Positions 11,683-23,300 of a stretch of 64,000 nucleotides of DNA are shown in pieces. The translations under genes were made by a program, and so were the position numbers. The stretch is from assembly GCA_963678675.1 (NCBI GenBank), contig OY783196.1:64501-128500 (forward strand). Reading direction: 5' to 3'. Source of the DNA: Xiphydria camelus. Its lineage: Eukaryota > Arthropoda > Insecta > Hymenoptera > Xiphydriidae. How positions within the stretch are numbered: the first letter of the stretch is position 1; every line of letters begins with the position of its first letter. The notes beneath the pieces were generated by a model, which saw nothing but the letters and a program-made list of their open reading frames with translations, had not been told where the DNA came from and did not search any database.

Positions 11683-14600
11683 TTAAACGTTAACGTAATC
11701 CGACCTCCCGGTAACGGAATGCCTTCTGAGATATCCAGCAAAAAGTTGTCTAGCCTGATTCAATACCCTCGTGACGTGATGCCTCCTGACCATTTTGTCA
11801 AAATGCATAGCCATCTCGTTGTAATCCATTTGATTTCTCATCACGAAGTCTCTGTGTTGCAGAAGCAGAGTAATGCATAGAAACATCAGGAAAGGATTAC
11901 CGCCCCCAAACTCATTGGGCGGTGGTAGTGAACTTTCTCCGAGTTGATCCTCGCTTGTGCCGGCTGGTATCAGGTTGGTCAGCTCTGTGGCCTCTTCGCA
12001 GTGCTCTTGAATCGGTGGCGTCGGACTATCGGGAGCAGTAGTGTTATGATGCCAGCTGTCCGTTCCTTCGCTATCGGAGGCCGATTCGGATCTGCCAATG
12101 ACGAAATTGTTCGGTGACCACTCGCGTTGCTTGGAAAGATATTCCGGTCTGTGCTGCAATCTTACCTGGTGTTGCGCTTCAGCAATCTGATTGGAGTAAC
12201 GGACTTGACACCATTTTGGTCTTCCAAAATTTCACCGTCGTACTCCAAGTCGGCTTGCTCGTCGGGAGTGGTAGGGTGACGTCTCGGTTGCAACGAGTGA
12301 AGCGGGTTCTCCCAGACGAAAACATCCGCTGCCGGACTACATCTGGCCACTTCAGTTTCCGTTTCGCTCTCCGCTATCTCACTCTCCCTCTTCGAAAGGA
12401 TGCAGTCGCACTGTTGCTCGCTGGGAGGAGAAGGTCCGAAAACCTGACGATCCAACGATTCCAACTCGAGTCTCAATTCTCTGGTCATCGAGGTAGTCAT
12501 TGGAAAGAAGTCCGTGGAATCGTCGGGCGAATTACTTTCATCCCTGACCACTCGGACCACACCACTTTCGCTGGAGACTCGCCTGAGCTCGCGTTCGTCG
12601 CTAGGAGTAACTTTGCTCTTATTCAGCGATGTGAAGTTTAGGAATTCGTTGAGGTTCTTCACCACTCTTGCGCATTTCTTCTCCCCGTCGGTCTGTTCGC
12701 CTCTCTCTCGACTCACCAGTGACAGTTTATCTTTTAGCTCCAGCAGATTACTCTTTCTCGTCTTGTTCGGCAAGGAATCCGTACTGTGGCACTTTCCGCT
12801 CGAGATGTTTTTGCGGTTCTTAGCGGACGTCAAATCGTTCTCTGGTTCTGAGAATGCTTCGTACGGCGATACCGACCTGCAAGAAGTTGGCAAATAGATT
12901 CTACGTTGGAATATACCAGTGTATTTCATCGTACACAATCGAAGGAATTAACAAAGAAAAACGTTAAGTAACCAAACATGCCTCTTTGACTCTCCGTTTT
13001 CACTGGTCGTTTCTAGCGGTGGCTCATCCGTGCTTAAATTTCTTCTCTTTCCGCTCGCGATACTGGCCGACGAACTCTGCCTTCTGATGGCGCAAACTTT
13101 TGTGTAAGCGTTCTCCCGGATTTGCTTCACAATGGGACTTGGCGGAGGAGATGCCGATGGAAATGGCACTTCGGCCAAGGAAAGCTCTCCATTGGGAGGA
13201 GCTGCCGGTAACGCGGCCCAGAGGACCTCTAACATCCTCAGCGCATCTTCCAATGCAAATTCCCGTTTCATCTCCAACAGAAGCCAGCGATAGCAGAAGA
13301 GAAGATCGTCGGCTTGATGCGTCTTGAGGTATGCGTAGAATTCAGGGTCGTAGTGTTGTAAACCTTTGAGAGAGTTTAAAAGTTAAAAAGTGTTATACGA
13401 TAAATATAACGATTACAATTTATTACCTTCGGCTAAATGGGCGAATTTTGTAGTCATTGCGATTCCGTCTAACATAAAGTTGTCTTTAAGCCTCCTCATG
13501 AGGGCGCATAGGCAAATATACGCTTGAGCTTCGTCCCTCATGGTGACGAGCAAAGGGGATGCCAAATCGCTCATACCCTGGCAATAACTCACACTGGGAT
13601 GATTCAAGGCGTAAGTGGTGAGTATATTGAACAAGCTCGCGGTGTTCTGATTATCGTCCGACCCACCGTAGAATTTGTGATGTCTGTCCGTCCTAAGGAC
13701 GTCCTTCCTCACCATACCCGTAACGTATCCCAAATCCCCAACGTTCTGTCCTTTCTGGACCAGCGTTCTCCACCTCTCTCTCAGATTCTGGTATTCCTGA
13801 GCTTTGCGTTTCATGTAGTCCATTCGTTCTCTTCCGGACATTCCTTCCGGATAAACATTCAGGATATGTTTCCATACGACCTTTCGAAGACTGGGTTCTA
13901 TACCTCCGAAGTAGATAACAGCTCTGAGCTCTTTGGAATGTATTACTTGGCCTATGGGATCTAAAAATCTACGAAATTCGGCGTCCGTCAATGACGGTCT
14001 CGGTGCTTGAACGGTTTGTTGGGACTCTTCCCCCAAATTGCCCAGAGCACGTTGTACCATATTGAACGTTCTCTCCATCTGAAAGGAAGTTTTTATACAC
14101 AGTTATCAATCGATATATCAGGGTAAAAGTGTCAATCGTACGAAGGACTATCGACCTTATTCATTATAAGTCCAGGAAGCTTAGGCGTTCTATACGGAAA
14201 TCCTGTTTCCTGTCTGGTAACGACTTCCTGAGCATTTTGTTCCCAATCGGACTCACAGTCTCCAGACTCCCCAAACGGCTTCAGGTTTACTTGGAGATAA
14301 AGATATGGTTCGGATGCACTGAAACGTTTAGAAATAATGTCAGAAAGTGGCTTTTAGAAATAAAAGCAGTTTAGATTCAATTAACTTGTATACTTTACAT
14401 ACAGACCTGATGAATGCCGCATCCAAATCCCAATCTGATAATAGAAATAAGTACGTTTCCGAGCCATAATCATCTATCGCACGATAGGATACCGTAAACT
14501 CTCTGCAAGTTTGTAAAAACAAACCAATTTGAAATTAACTACAAAGCTGATTCTCAAATAGTCTTGTCAAAACGTATTTCCTCACCCTTTAATATCAAAT

Positions 14601-15002
14601 GCTTTAACCAGAATGCTCTGTAAAACTTCAATAGATGTTATTTGGGGGTCCACACTGAACTTTCGATATTCCGGCTGGTGTCGAGTCTCGCATTTCTAAA
14701 TACAAAGCAGATCAATGAAATTCTATCTATATAATCATAATTTTAGATCTAACAAACACATCGCGAGCTCCTTAGTGATAATTAAATGGAGCAATTGCAT
14801 TAGACAGAGTAACATACTGGACTTTTAGACTTGTTTGAAATTCGAAATAGATACAAAGAAGTCATCCCTCCATACTCTAGCAAATTCATAATGGACACGC
14901 TTAATATTATTTACTAATGATATCGACTAATATAAAGGCTTATTCAAATAAGAGAAATACCTTCACTTTCACTCGAACAGCCTCCCTGGGACACCCAAAC
15001 AT
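11683..15002 (-). CDS. TBC1D25: TBC1 domain family member 25 (Rab GTPase-activating protein)
   Basis: Eight exons on the minus strand (15002-14961, 14695-14586, 14502-14407, 14318-14156, 14078-13427, 13363-12982, 12876-12166, 12091-11683) sum to 854 aa in frame. The start ATG at 15002 gives MFGCPREAVRVKVK. Residues to about 105 match the family's N-terminal PB1-like region (FSVDPQITSIEVLQ; SDWDLDAAF). The TBC domain follows (EPSLRKVVWKHILNVYP, with the IxxDxxRT arginine finger seen as KDVLRTDR, and the YCQGMSD glutamine finger). It continues into the FCYRWLLLEMKREF block. A long Ser-rich insert precedes the conserved tail NPFLMFLCITLLLQHRDF. The vertebrate protein is a GAP (RAB33B reported) acting in autophagosome maturation. 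The exon 6 donor appears to be GC (AAGAG|GCATGT), the best phase-consistent choice; a weak GT alternative lies a few bases on. Confidence 0.95.
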
Positions 15003-16452
15003 GTTCAGACCTTGGTGGTTTCTCAGTGCTTGAAAATAATTTTCTTCAAAAATTTCGGCAGGTCATAGCTTGTAAAGACCTCGAAACTTCTTTTATTTCA
15101 CGACGATACCGTTCATTCATTCGTGACATTCATTTTTCATCAGCACACTGCTTTCCATAGTATTTGCTATGGTCTTGTCATTGCAGTGAGGAAATGCATG
15201 AGTGTGAAGAATTGCCGAGGTAAACCTGGTTATTTATAACGCAACAAAAGCTATGCGCAAGAATGACAGGTGCATTTCATTCTGCTTCTTTGAAAAGTTC
15301 ATTGATGAATTAGCGGTCGATATCATTACGTAGAAATTACATTCAGCCGCTTTCTAGCCGCGGATGGAGTGTTGATTAACGGTTCACAAATTAGAGAAAT
15401 ATGTGTGTATCGTATGTACATACATAAATGTGCATGCCGTTCGTAAATGTGCACACAGTGATAAGAACAAGAGAAGTGATACTTTTGCCTGAAAGAGTAG
15501 AATGGAATTGAAAGATTAGAAGTACTCGATGAGACAGACGGACTTCATGCGACCACGGTTCACTCGAATAATCATCGTCGTATTTAAGAACGTTATTTTT
15601 ACGGTTTGTTAATATAACCGGTAATAAAACGACATGTTCTCTTATAAGCCTCTACGACTCTGTCATATTGCAAATTGCATACAGTACAAGAAAAAGTATG
15701 ACAGCTTTAGGCTGATTTCTCATGCCACTTCTTTACTGCGGTAGTCCTAATTATATTACCGTTGTCTCTCTGTCGCAGTGGCACATGAAAATGGTATCGG
15801 CAGCGGCAACAAGAAAGTACCTAGAGCGTGAACTTCCGATGCAGTAGTGATTCTTTCGTGGAAAGTTTGACACAATTTTAAAACGTAAAAAAAGACCACA
15901 GAGTGACCAGCCACGGCATTCACGCGATTTAATATGAGCTAGTCTTTGGGGAAATGAGTACTCCCTCGTTCATTATGCTTTCCTGATATTGAGGACGATT
16001 TTTGAGTATTTTTGGGCGGTAGCGTCATCTAGTGGTCAATTCTGAAACTAAATGTAACTCGGCAAAAATCATAATTCACACGAAACAAGGTTCAAAGCAT
16101 GGGATATTCGCCTAGATGGTGTGACGACCCAAAAAAATGGCATGATTTTTGGGGCTTGGTTTTAGAGTTTACTGCTAGATGGCACCACTGCAAAAAAGGT
16201 TAAATTTCAATCAAAGTATCAGGAGAACATTAGAACCAAATTGGTGGCACCTCCGCGGAACAGAGTGACTTTTCATGGCACTGCCGCAGTAAAGCAAGAC
16301 CGCCTGAAGTTTGCAGCATACACTATCGCAAGACGATATTGTGGCAGTTGATCAGTATCGATTTAACGAGCCCGCTTATCCGCTCCGATTTCAATGCATT
16401 TTCGAAAGAGACGAAAACACTACTTTTATTTCCCGCAAAACTCCGTGAAAAA
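15003..16452. other. Divergent spacer between TBC1D25 and METTL16
   Basis: No gene recognised. It probably contains both promoters. Sequence around 16.02-16.20 kb contains CATCTAGTGGTC and CTAGATGGCACCAC words related to one at 32.34 kb (dispersed repeat fragments). The words TTTACTGCGGTAG (15733) and CTGCCGCAGTAAA (about 16280) form a loose inverted pair about 550 bp apart. Confidence 0.5.
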
Positions 16453-18539
16453 ATGTCGTTACGAAAATATATGCACCCAAGAAACAAATACAAGGAGGAA
16501 CCAAATTTTAAGCAGCTCGCTATTTTATATCCAGACTTTCGACAAATTGTTGTTACGGTATGTTCTACATCGTTAACCTTCTCGTAAGTTCGTTCGTAGG
16601 ATCGAAATTAGTTATTTTCTCCATCACACAATGTGTCGCATTTTAGGACTTGTCGGGAAAGGTGCGATTGAACTTTAAAGGGAAAAATACGTTGTGCGTA
16701 CTCACGAAAACATTGCTGAAGCACGATTTTGGTTTAGAAGTCGATATACCTTCTCCTAAGCTGGTGCCAACCATGCCTTTACGTTTAAATTACATTTTAT
16801 GGCTCGAGGATTTAATGGGACACGCCAACTATACGGATATGTCTTTGATAAACGGCATAGATATAGGTGAGTGTTTGAGGATAAAATTTATATTTTGAAA
16901 AAATTGTTACACACAAGGTTATTTTTTAGGTACAGGAGCAGTTGGCATATACCCTCTGTTATTTGCAAAGATATATGGATGCAAAATGATTGCCACTGAA
17001 ATTGAACCAAGCAGTGTCCAATCGGCAAAAGATAACATCGAAAGAAATCACTTGCAAGACCTTGTACAAAGTACGCGTTTAAGTGAATCTGTCATATGTT
17101 GATAAGCCCCTCCGCAACAATGCTTTTCACAATATTCTAATATATTTATTGTTTGCGACACAGTTATTTTAGTGCCTAAGGATATCATCCTGCAAGGTGC
17201 AATCCCAGCAAATGAAAGCTATTCCTTTACTGTGTGTAATCCACCATTTTTTGAGAATGATGAAGATTTAAAGGGTAAATCTAGAAAGCCAAACATTCGA
17301 ATACCACCCAGAAACGCGCCAACTGGTAGCAATGACGAACTGATTGTTGAGGGTGGCGAAAAGAAATTTGTTCTGAAGATGATCGAGGATAGTGTAGAAA
17401 TAGGGGAAAGGGTAAAAGTTTACACCACAATGCTGGGGCAGAAGAGCAGCTTGATGTTCTTAATCGCGGAAATGAAGAAGAAAGAGATCGACAACGTTAA
17501 CTGGACGGAATTCTGCCAGGGGCACACAAAAAGGCGAGTATGCAAAGGATATGAAAGATTGGAATGTAGTTCAATTATAAAACTTTGTCTACCTCGTCAA
17601 ACAACTTCTGCAATAAATACCATAGGTGGGGGCTGGCGTGGTCATTCGTACGCAAAGATATTTTAGATTTGACAACAGCCCCTGTTATAAGGACAAAACA
17701 CGACAATTTGAAGATGAAACGACAGAAGGCGCACGCTGTCGTAGATACAGTTTTCCCATTGCGGGATACGTTTTCCAGTATGGACGACGTCGTGACGGCT
17801 TTGAAACGGTGGATCTCAGAGTTAAAGGTGAGGCCGTTTTCGTGAAAAAGTAGAGATTGTCCATCGTGTCCTCGATTAATCGTTCTTATTACAGATTAAG
17901 ATCAAGGAATTGGATTTAGGCGAGGAAGAATTGCATGGCTGGGCGTGTGAGTTAATAGCCTATGAAGATTCATGGTCGCATGCTCGGCGAAAACGTCGTC
18001 TAGCCGTACGTAGCTCACCCGCCAAAAAACCACACTTAGAATCAGCAGATTTAGTAAATGATGCCGAAGAACCTCTGCAATTGATTCCTGCTGCCGAGAA
18101 CAGTGGAAACTTAAAAGCTATGGACAATGCTGAAGATATTAATTCGTCAGAACCGAACGAACGACTTTCAGAGTCGAACTTCCACACGATAAACGAGACC
18201 GAGTCCGAATCGGTTATCCCTGATACGTCGTGTTCTATAAAAGATACCGTTGTAGAAACGGTATCAAGAGAACCATTGTTGGTATGCAATCTGCTTGTCA
18301 ACGAAGGGGAAGCCGCTTCGTCGGAAGCCGGCTGTGATCAGGAAAGTAATATAAAACTTTCGATGATTTTCGATCACGGGCACGGTGGAAAAAACGCTTT
18401 GGAGACACTTCGACAGTATTTGATAAATAAATTAAATGTCAGAGAATACCTCCAGAAGCAAAGTAAACATAATGCCAAGAAGAAGAAGAAGAAGAAGAGA
18501 CTGAAGAAGGATGAATCTCGGATTGAGGACTCGAGTTAG
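16453..18539 (+). CDS. METTL16: METTL16, RNA N6-adenosine methyltransferase
   Basis: Six exons (16453-16557, 16647-16866, 16930-17070, 17164-17533, 17626-17827, 17895-18539) give 560 aa in phase, similar to the vertebrate length. The start MSLRKYMHPRNKYKEEP aligns with the family's MALSKSMHARNRYKD. The Rossmann-like methyltransferase domain shows the SAM-binding GIDIGTGAVGIYPLL and the catalytic NPPFF motif in CNPPFFENDEDLKG, then TEFCQGHTKRWGLAWSF. The enzyme methylates U6 snRNA (A43) and MAT2A-type hairpins, in the nucleus mainly. The C-terminal third is acidic and ends in a Lys-rich stretch near residues 545-560, with only loose similarity to the vertebrate C-terminal regions. Intron 4 seems to use a GC donor (AAAAAG|GCGAGT), which alone keeps the conserved KRWGLAW frame. 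Confidence 0.96.
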
Positions 18540-20398
18540 TGAGGTAATTTCATTCTTTTGTGCAACTATGTTATTTTAATCAATAGGTTCAAATGAAAAA
18601 TACCGAACAATTATGAATTGTGTATAAAATGATTTATTTCATGTGATGATTTTACCAAATTACATGACAGATAATGTATATAGGTCAGGTATTTTACTTT
18701 AAACAATAATTCTTACCCGCGGCTAATATCTTCTCATCGTACAATTCTACTAACAAGAGTGCAGTTTAATATTTTCTATGATGTATAACTTCTAGTTCTA
18801 TGCTAGAGGAAAAAAGAAGACAAAACAATTGTTACCAATGGATATTCTTCGTTCTGGTGTATCATCCATTGCTCGTCAAATGCCTTTTTCTACTAAATTA
18901 CGCAATTTTTTGTTTCTCGAACGTCGTTATCAACTTGGGCTGCTTTTTAACGCTCTACTGAGAGAAATGGAATCTTAAAATTCATGTTGTTTAACGAGAG
19001 TAATATCGCGCAACTACGAGCAATAGGCAACTGAACTAACGGTTTAATAACGATCTAATCTTAATGTCTAGATTTTTTAATATATTTTATAAATGAAGTC
19101 CTATTTTAAGGAACTCTTTGACTGACATCATTTGCGTACATACATATCCAAGCATACGAAATCAAACGCAAGTCGGTATGCTACGCTGTTATTTTTTATC
19201 ATGCTTTAAGCGCCACTTCCCAATTCTCGAAGCATTCTTGTGAATGACAAACAAGTGGCTTCTTGAAATATACTTCATTTATTATCAGCCACATTCGCGC
19301 GACATTGTGCTATCGATCAAAATGGGGGAAGCATGTCTTTCTCTATCTCCTACGCGTCGGGTGAAGGAGAAGTACGTAATAATTCCTTAATAGAATATTC
19401 AAATAATATTCTCGTGATGTTACTTAACAATTTGAAATTGCCGAGTTGGCGGCAACCACAACAGACTACCATTTGCAGTCGATATAATTAGATACTACGA
19501 AGCAACAGTCTTTACTATAGGTATATAACAGCCTACTATGTTTAAAAAACACGGTGCATTTCTACATGACTATCGGTAACTTTAAATTTGACTTTTATTC
19601 TCCCACTCTACATTCTTCGAACAAGAATACGCGTTTAAAGTGGTTCCTCCTCGAAATCATACCCAATTGCGGCACTCGCTCTGATTCATTGAAATCTGAA
19701 TCGACCATATACAATAACCAAATATTCACAATATTTACCGTGTGCAATTCAACAAATAAGAATAACAATATGCTATAATTATAATTGGATTTTTAGCTAA
19801 CCGCTCAATGAATGGCGCTGATGATTTATATGATTACATGGCACACGATTGTATCCGATATAGTACAAAACATTTTGTTCCTTAGTTTTGTCTCCCGTTG
19901 GCGGAATTATTATTCTCCGTCATTTTCACGTTTTTTTTTTTTTTTTTTTTCTCGTCGTGGTCTATTCTAATCTGCATTATCGCAGGAAACATGATTTTTT
20001 CGAGGACTTGGATAACAAGAATAGAGCCTTCGTATTTATTACCACGGATAATTGAGTGCGCGAATTATGCGAGCTACTCTTGCTCTCGTTAACGAAGCAG
20101 GAAAAGTTTCAAACTTCATTGTACGCGTCAAGTTCGGACGCTATGAATTAATTTGAAAAATCATTTGAACTTTCATGTTGGCTGCCTTTAGAAAGTATCG
20201 AACTCGCGTAACGCTTACAATACACACAGCACTGATAGATCAACGTCCGTAAGGAGATTCTGTCATCCCGATTACGTATTCGACTAAACATCAAAACTTG
20301 TATCATTCTCAATACGAGTGAACTCGATTGTAAAGACTAGGGCTTAAAAAAAAAAAAAAACAATCATTTTTCACCTTACCCTATTGAGCGTAAATAAC
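18540..20398. other. Convergent spacer between METTL16 and clueless
   Basis: AT-rich, no gene recognised; it should hold both 3' UTRs. Reverse-strand poly(A) signals (TTTATT on the plus strand) occur for the clueless side. A T run at 19931-19950 and an A run near 20347 are the only simple repeats. Confidence 0.5.
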
Positions 20399-23300
20399 TC
20401 AACTTTGCGCGGTAACAGTCTCCGCAGAAGTCTCCGTCTCTTTCAACTTTTTCGACTCATCTGCAGCCTCTTCCCCGTTAATCTTCTTTTCATCCCTTTG
20501 GCACTCTATCGACGACTTCTCTTCCTTTTTATCCTCGATCGCTCCCACCTTCGTTTCACCCTCCGGCGTGTGCTCTTTTTCACGTTTCTCAATCTCCGCC
20601 TTGAAGTTTTCAATGTCCTGTTGACTGATCTGGACGAACAGAATTCCATTGATCACGTTCAACATGTCCAGAACCGAACCCATGCTTGGCGGCTGAATTT
20701 GGATCGGCGGTAGAGTGACTCCCGGTTTCCCGGTATAAATCTCATTCATCTTCTTCTGCAAGACTACGGCCTGCTGCGTCAAATGCCTGAGACAATCGCT
20801 ACTCTCCTTGGTCTTCTCGTGATCTTCTCCCAGTTGTTGCTTGTAAATCGCGTACGTCTCTTTCTCGTTGTTTAAAGCTGCGCGGAAATCACCCATACAC
20901 GACTGTGTACGAGCAACGAGATGATAAGATACTGCGACTTTCAGGGAACGAGGACCGTGGTAACGTAAATTCAGCGTCAGTGCGTGATCGAGGAAACGCA
21001 ACGACAGTTCATACTCGCCAACGGCATGTAGGATCAGTGAAATGTTGCTCTAAAGTGACGAGGAGAAGGGAGCACACAAATAACATAGAATTTCTTCGGA
21101 GAATGTTGAAAAGAAAAAATTGATATAATTGTATAGAAGTAATTCTTACATCTAGTAAAGCGACTTCTGGATGATCCTCTCCGCAAACGAGCAGTGCCAG
21201 ATAACGCGCTCTGTACAGCAGTCTCAGGGATACCGAAACTTGACCGTTGGCGAATGAATACAGGGCAAGATGAATCTATCGAAAAAAAGAAAGAGAGCGA
21301 AGAGAGTCGCCGAATTTGCTGGAAAATGCTATATGTATAGGTATAGATCACAAATCTACTTACATATTCAGTGATGGTGTACGGATGATCGATGCCGTTT
21401 ACTCGCTCGGACATTAGAACGGCCTTCTGTTGGGTTGCTAGAGCTTCGGCATGATCGCCCATGATATAATTCAACCGAGCGAGCATTCTGAGACATTGGG
21501 CGATCTCGGGGTGCATAGCGCCATATACGTTATTTAATAAATTTAAAGCCTCGCTGATTAATTCGTATCCGTCTTTTAGGTAACCCTGCTGAATTTTACT
21601 TTGGCCAGTTGTGTAGAAGTTGTACGCGTCACTAGCCTATGAGAAATACGAAGTATTTATATAAATGTGCAACACATTCAAAGGAACTTCCACGCGCGAT
21701 TCTTGGTCACGGAAATACGTCAAACACGTACTCTAGGACTGATATGTTTGACGACGGGGAAGATATTCAAAATGTCTTCCTCGAAAAATGTGGCGCGATT
21801 TTTATTCTCAAAGTTGTACTCGCGTAGCAGCATTTGGATGCCCGTCTTTATGCAGAATCCGCGGAACAGCGAGATTTTCTGAAGGTGAAAGTGCTCGATA
21901 GTGGCATCCAATGATTCCGGTGTTGGAGTTTCCCAATCGTAATAACTCTTTAATTCGGACTTAATTTGTGCCCAGAGTGCTTTGGGCGTGAGAGATGCCC
22001 ATTCTACTTCCGACTGTTGCGGCCCATTGTTTCTACCTTTTCTCTTGTTACGCCGCTTCGCGGCTTTACTTTGCAGCTGGGAAAGGGGAACGAGAATGAA
22101 ACTACAAGTTCTCTCTGACGAATCCTTCGCGCGTATCACAATTTGATAAGTACCTCCTCGAGATTCTGTTGGGGATGACTGAGTTGAGCTGAAGATAAAA
22201 GACAATTAAGGAAGTGACCGACTGCTGCTGAAAGATTCATCAATTCGGCACCCTGCGAATGACGGAAGGCTCTATGTAAAGGCTGGCTTAAAAGCATCCA
22301 CACAAGGTAATAGTGTGGAATCTGAACGATCGATAAAAGTCTACCTGCATGTAAGCAGTGAAGATATGTTTGGCCGATCTGAGAATCAATTCAGAGACCG
22401 CAATGCGATGTAAATAGTGCAGCTGCGGTACGGCAGCTAACATGGCAGCGAGTTTTCCGAGATACCTAACGTTGATTCCCCTTCCGTGTAACGCTTCCAC
22501 CAGTGTTCTTCCGTCCATTGCCGCTGCCGTGTGATCCAAGCATTCGCGAATCTATCAACAGCGCGTTACACGGCGAACATGGCGAAATGAATCTATCGAG
22601 ATGATCGAGCTTTTAAATTCACGGTAGACTTACGAAAGTCGGAAGCTGTACTGTCAATAGAAAATCAGCGGCATCTCTGACCAGCTGCCTCTGTTTCTTT
22701 AACGCTTCGCCGTTAGATTCCGCGTGCCGCACGCCTGGCGAGTAGACGTCAGGGTTGAATCTGACGTCGAATTCTGCTTCTCTGAGACTACCAACTGCTG
22801 TGGCAGCTCTACGCACAATTTCTTTCGTGCTTTCTTCCACTGTAAAATTAGCGCGATATCGGTTTACGCGAGAGAAGGACAGTAATATAACAAAAAAGAG
22901 ACCCGCGCGAGATCAATGTGTTACGTACCTTCCTGCTTTTCGCTCCCGGTGATAGAATCAGTAATACTCTCTACTATCTTTTTCGCCTCGTCAGCTTCGA
23001 TGATAGACTGCGCCGAATCCTCCTTGTTACTATCAATTGCTGCGACACTCGTCTCCTCTTTCTTATCCTCCTACAATTCGAGGCGTAACAAAAACGTCTT
23101 ACGAATTACTCGCACCACCGCATCGATTACTTGCAAGTCACGCGAATCTACCTTCGGGCACGTCTCCTTTTCCTTCTGCGTCCTCCGAGCAGAAGTGAGT
23201 TGTTGCAAATGTAGCGCGGCATGCTTGATAAATTGGACGTATCTAGTCTCGACGAAGGAATCTATTAATTCTTGACGAAGGCACGCTAGCTTGTGCTTGT

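Noticed and set aside
12157..12168. A 12-nt GTAAGATTGCAG that could be read as a minimal intron in TBC1D25
   Set aside because: Too short to splice and out of phase; the acceptor at 12092 gives a normal 74-nt intron and restores the conserved frame.
12114..12897. Long plus-strand open frames opposite TBC1D25
   Set aside because: Shadows of the minus-strand coding exon with no independent support.
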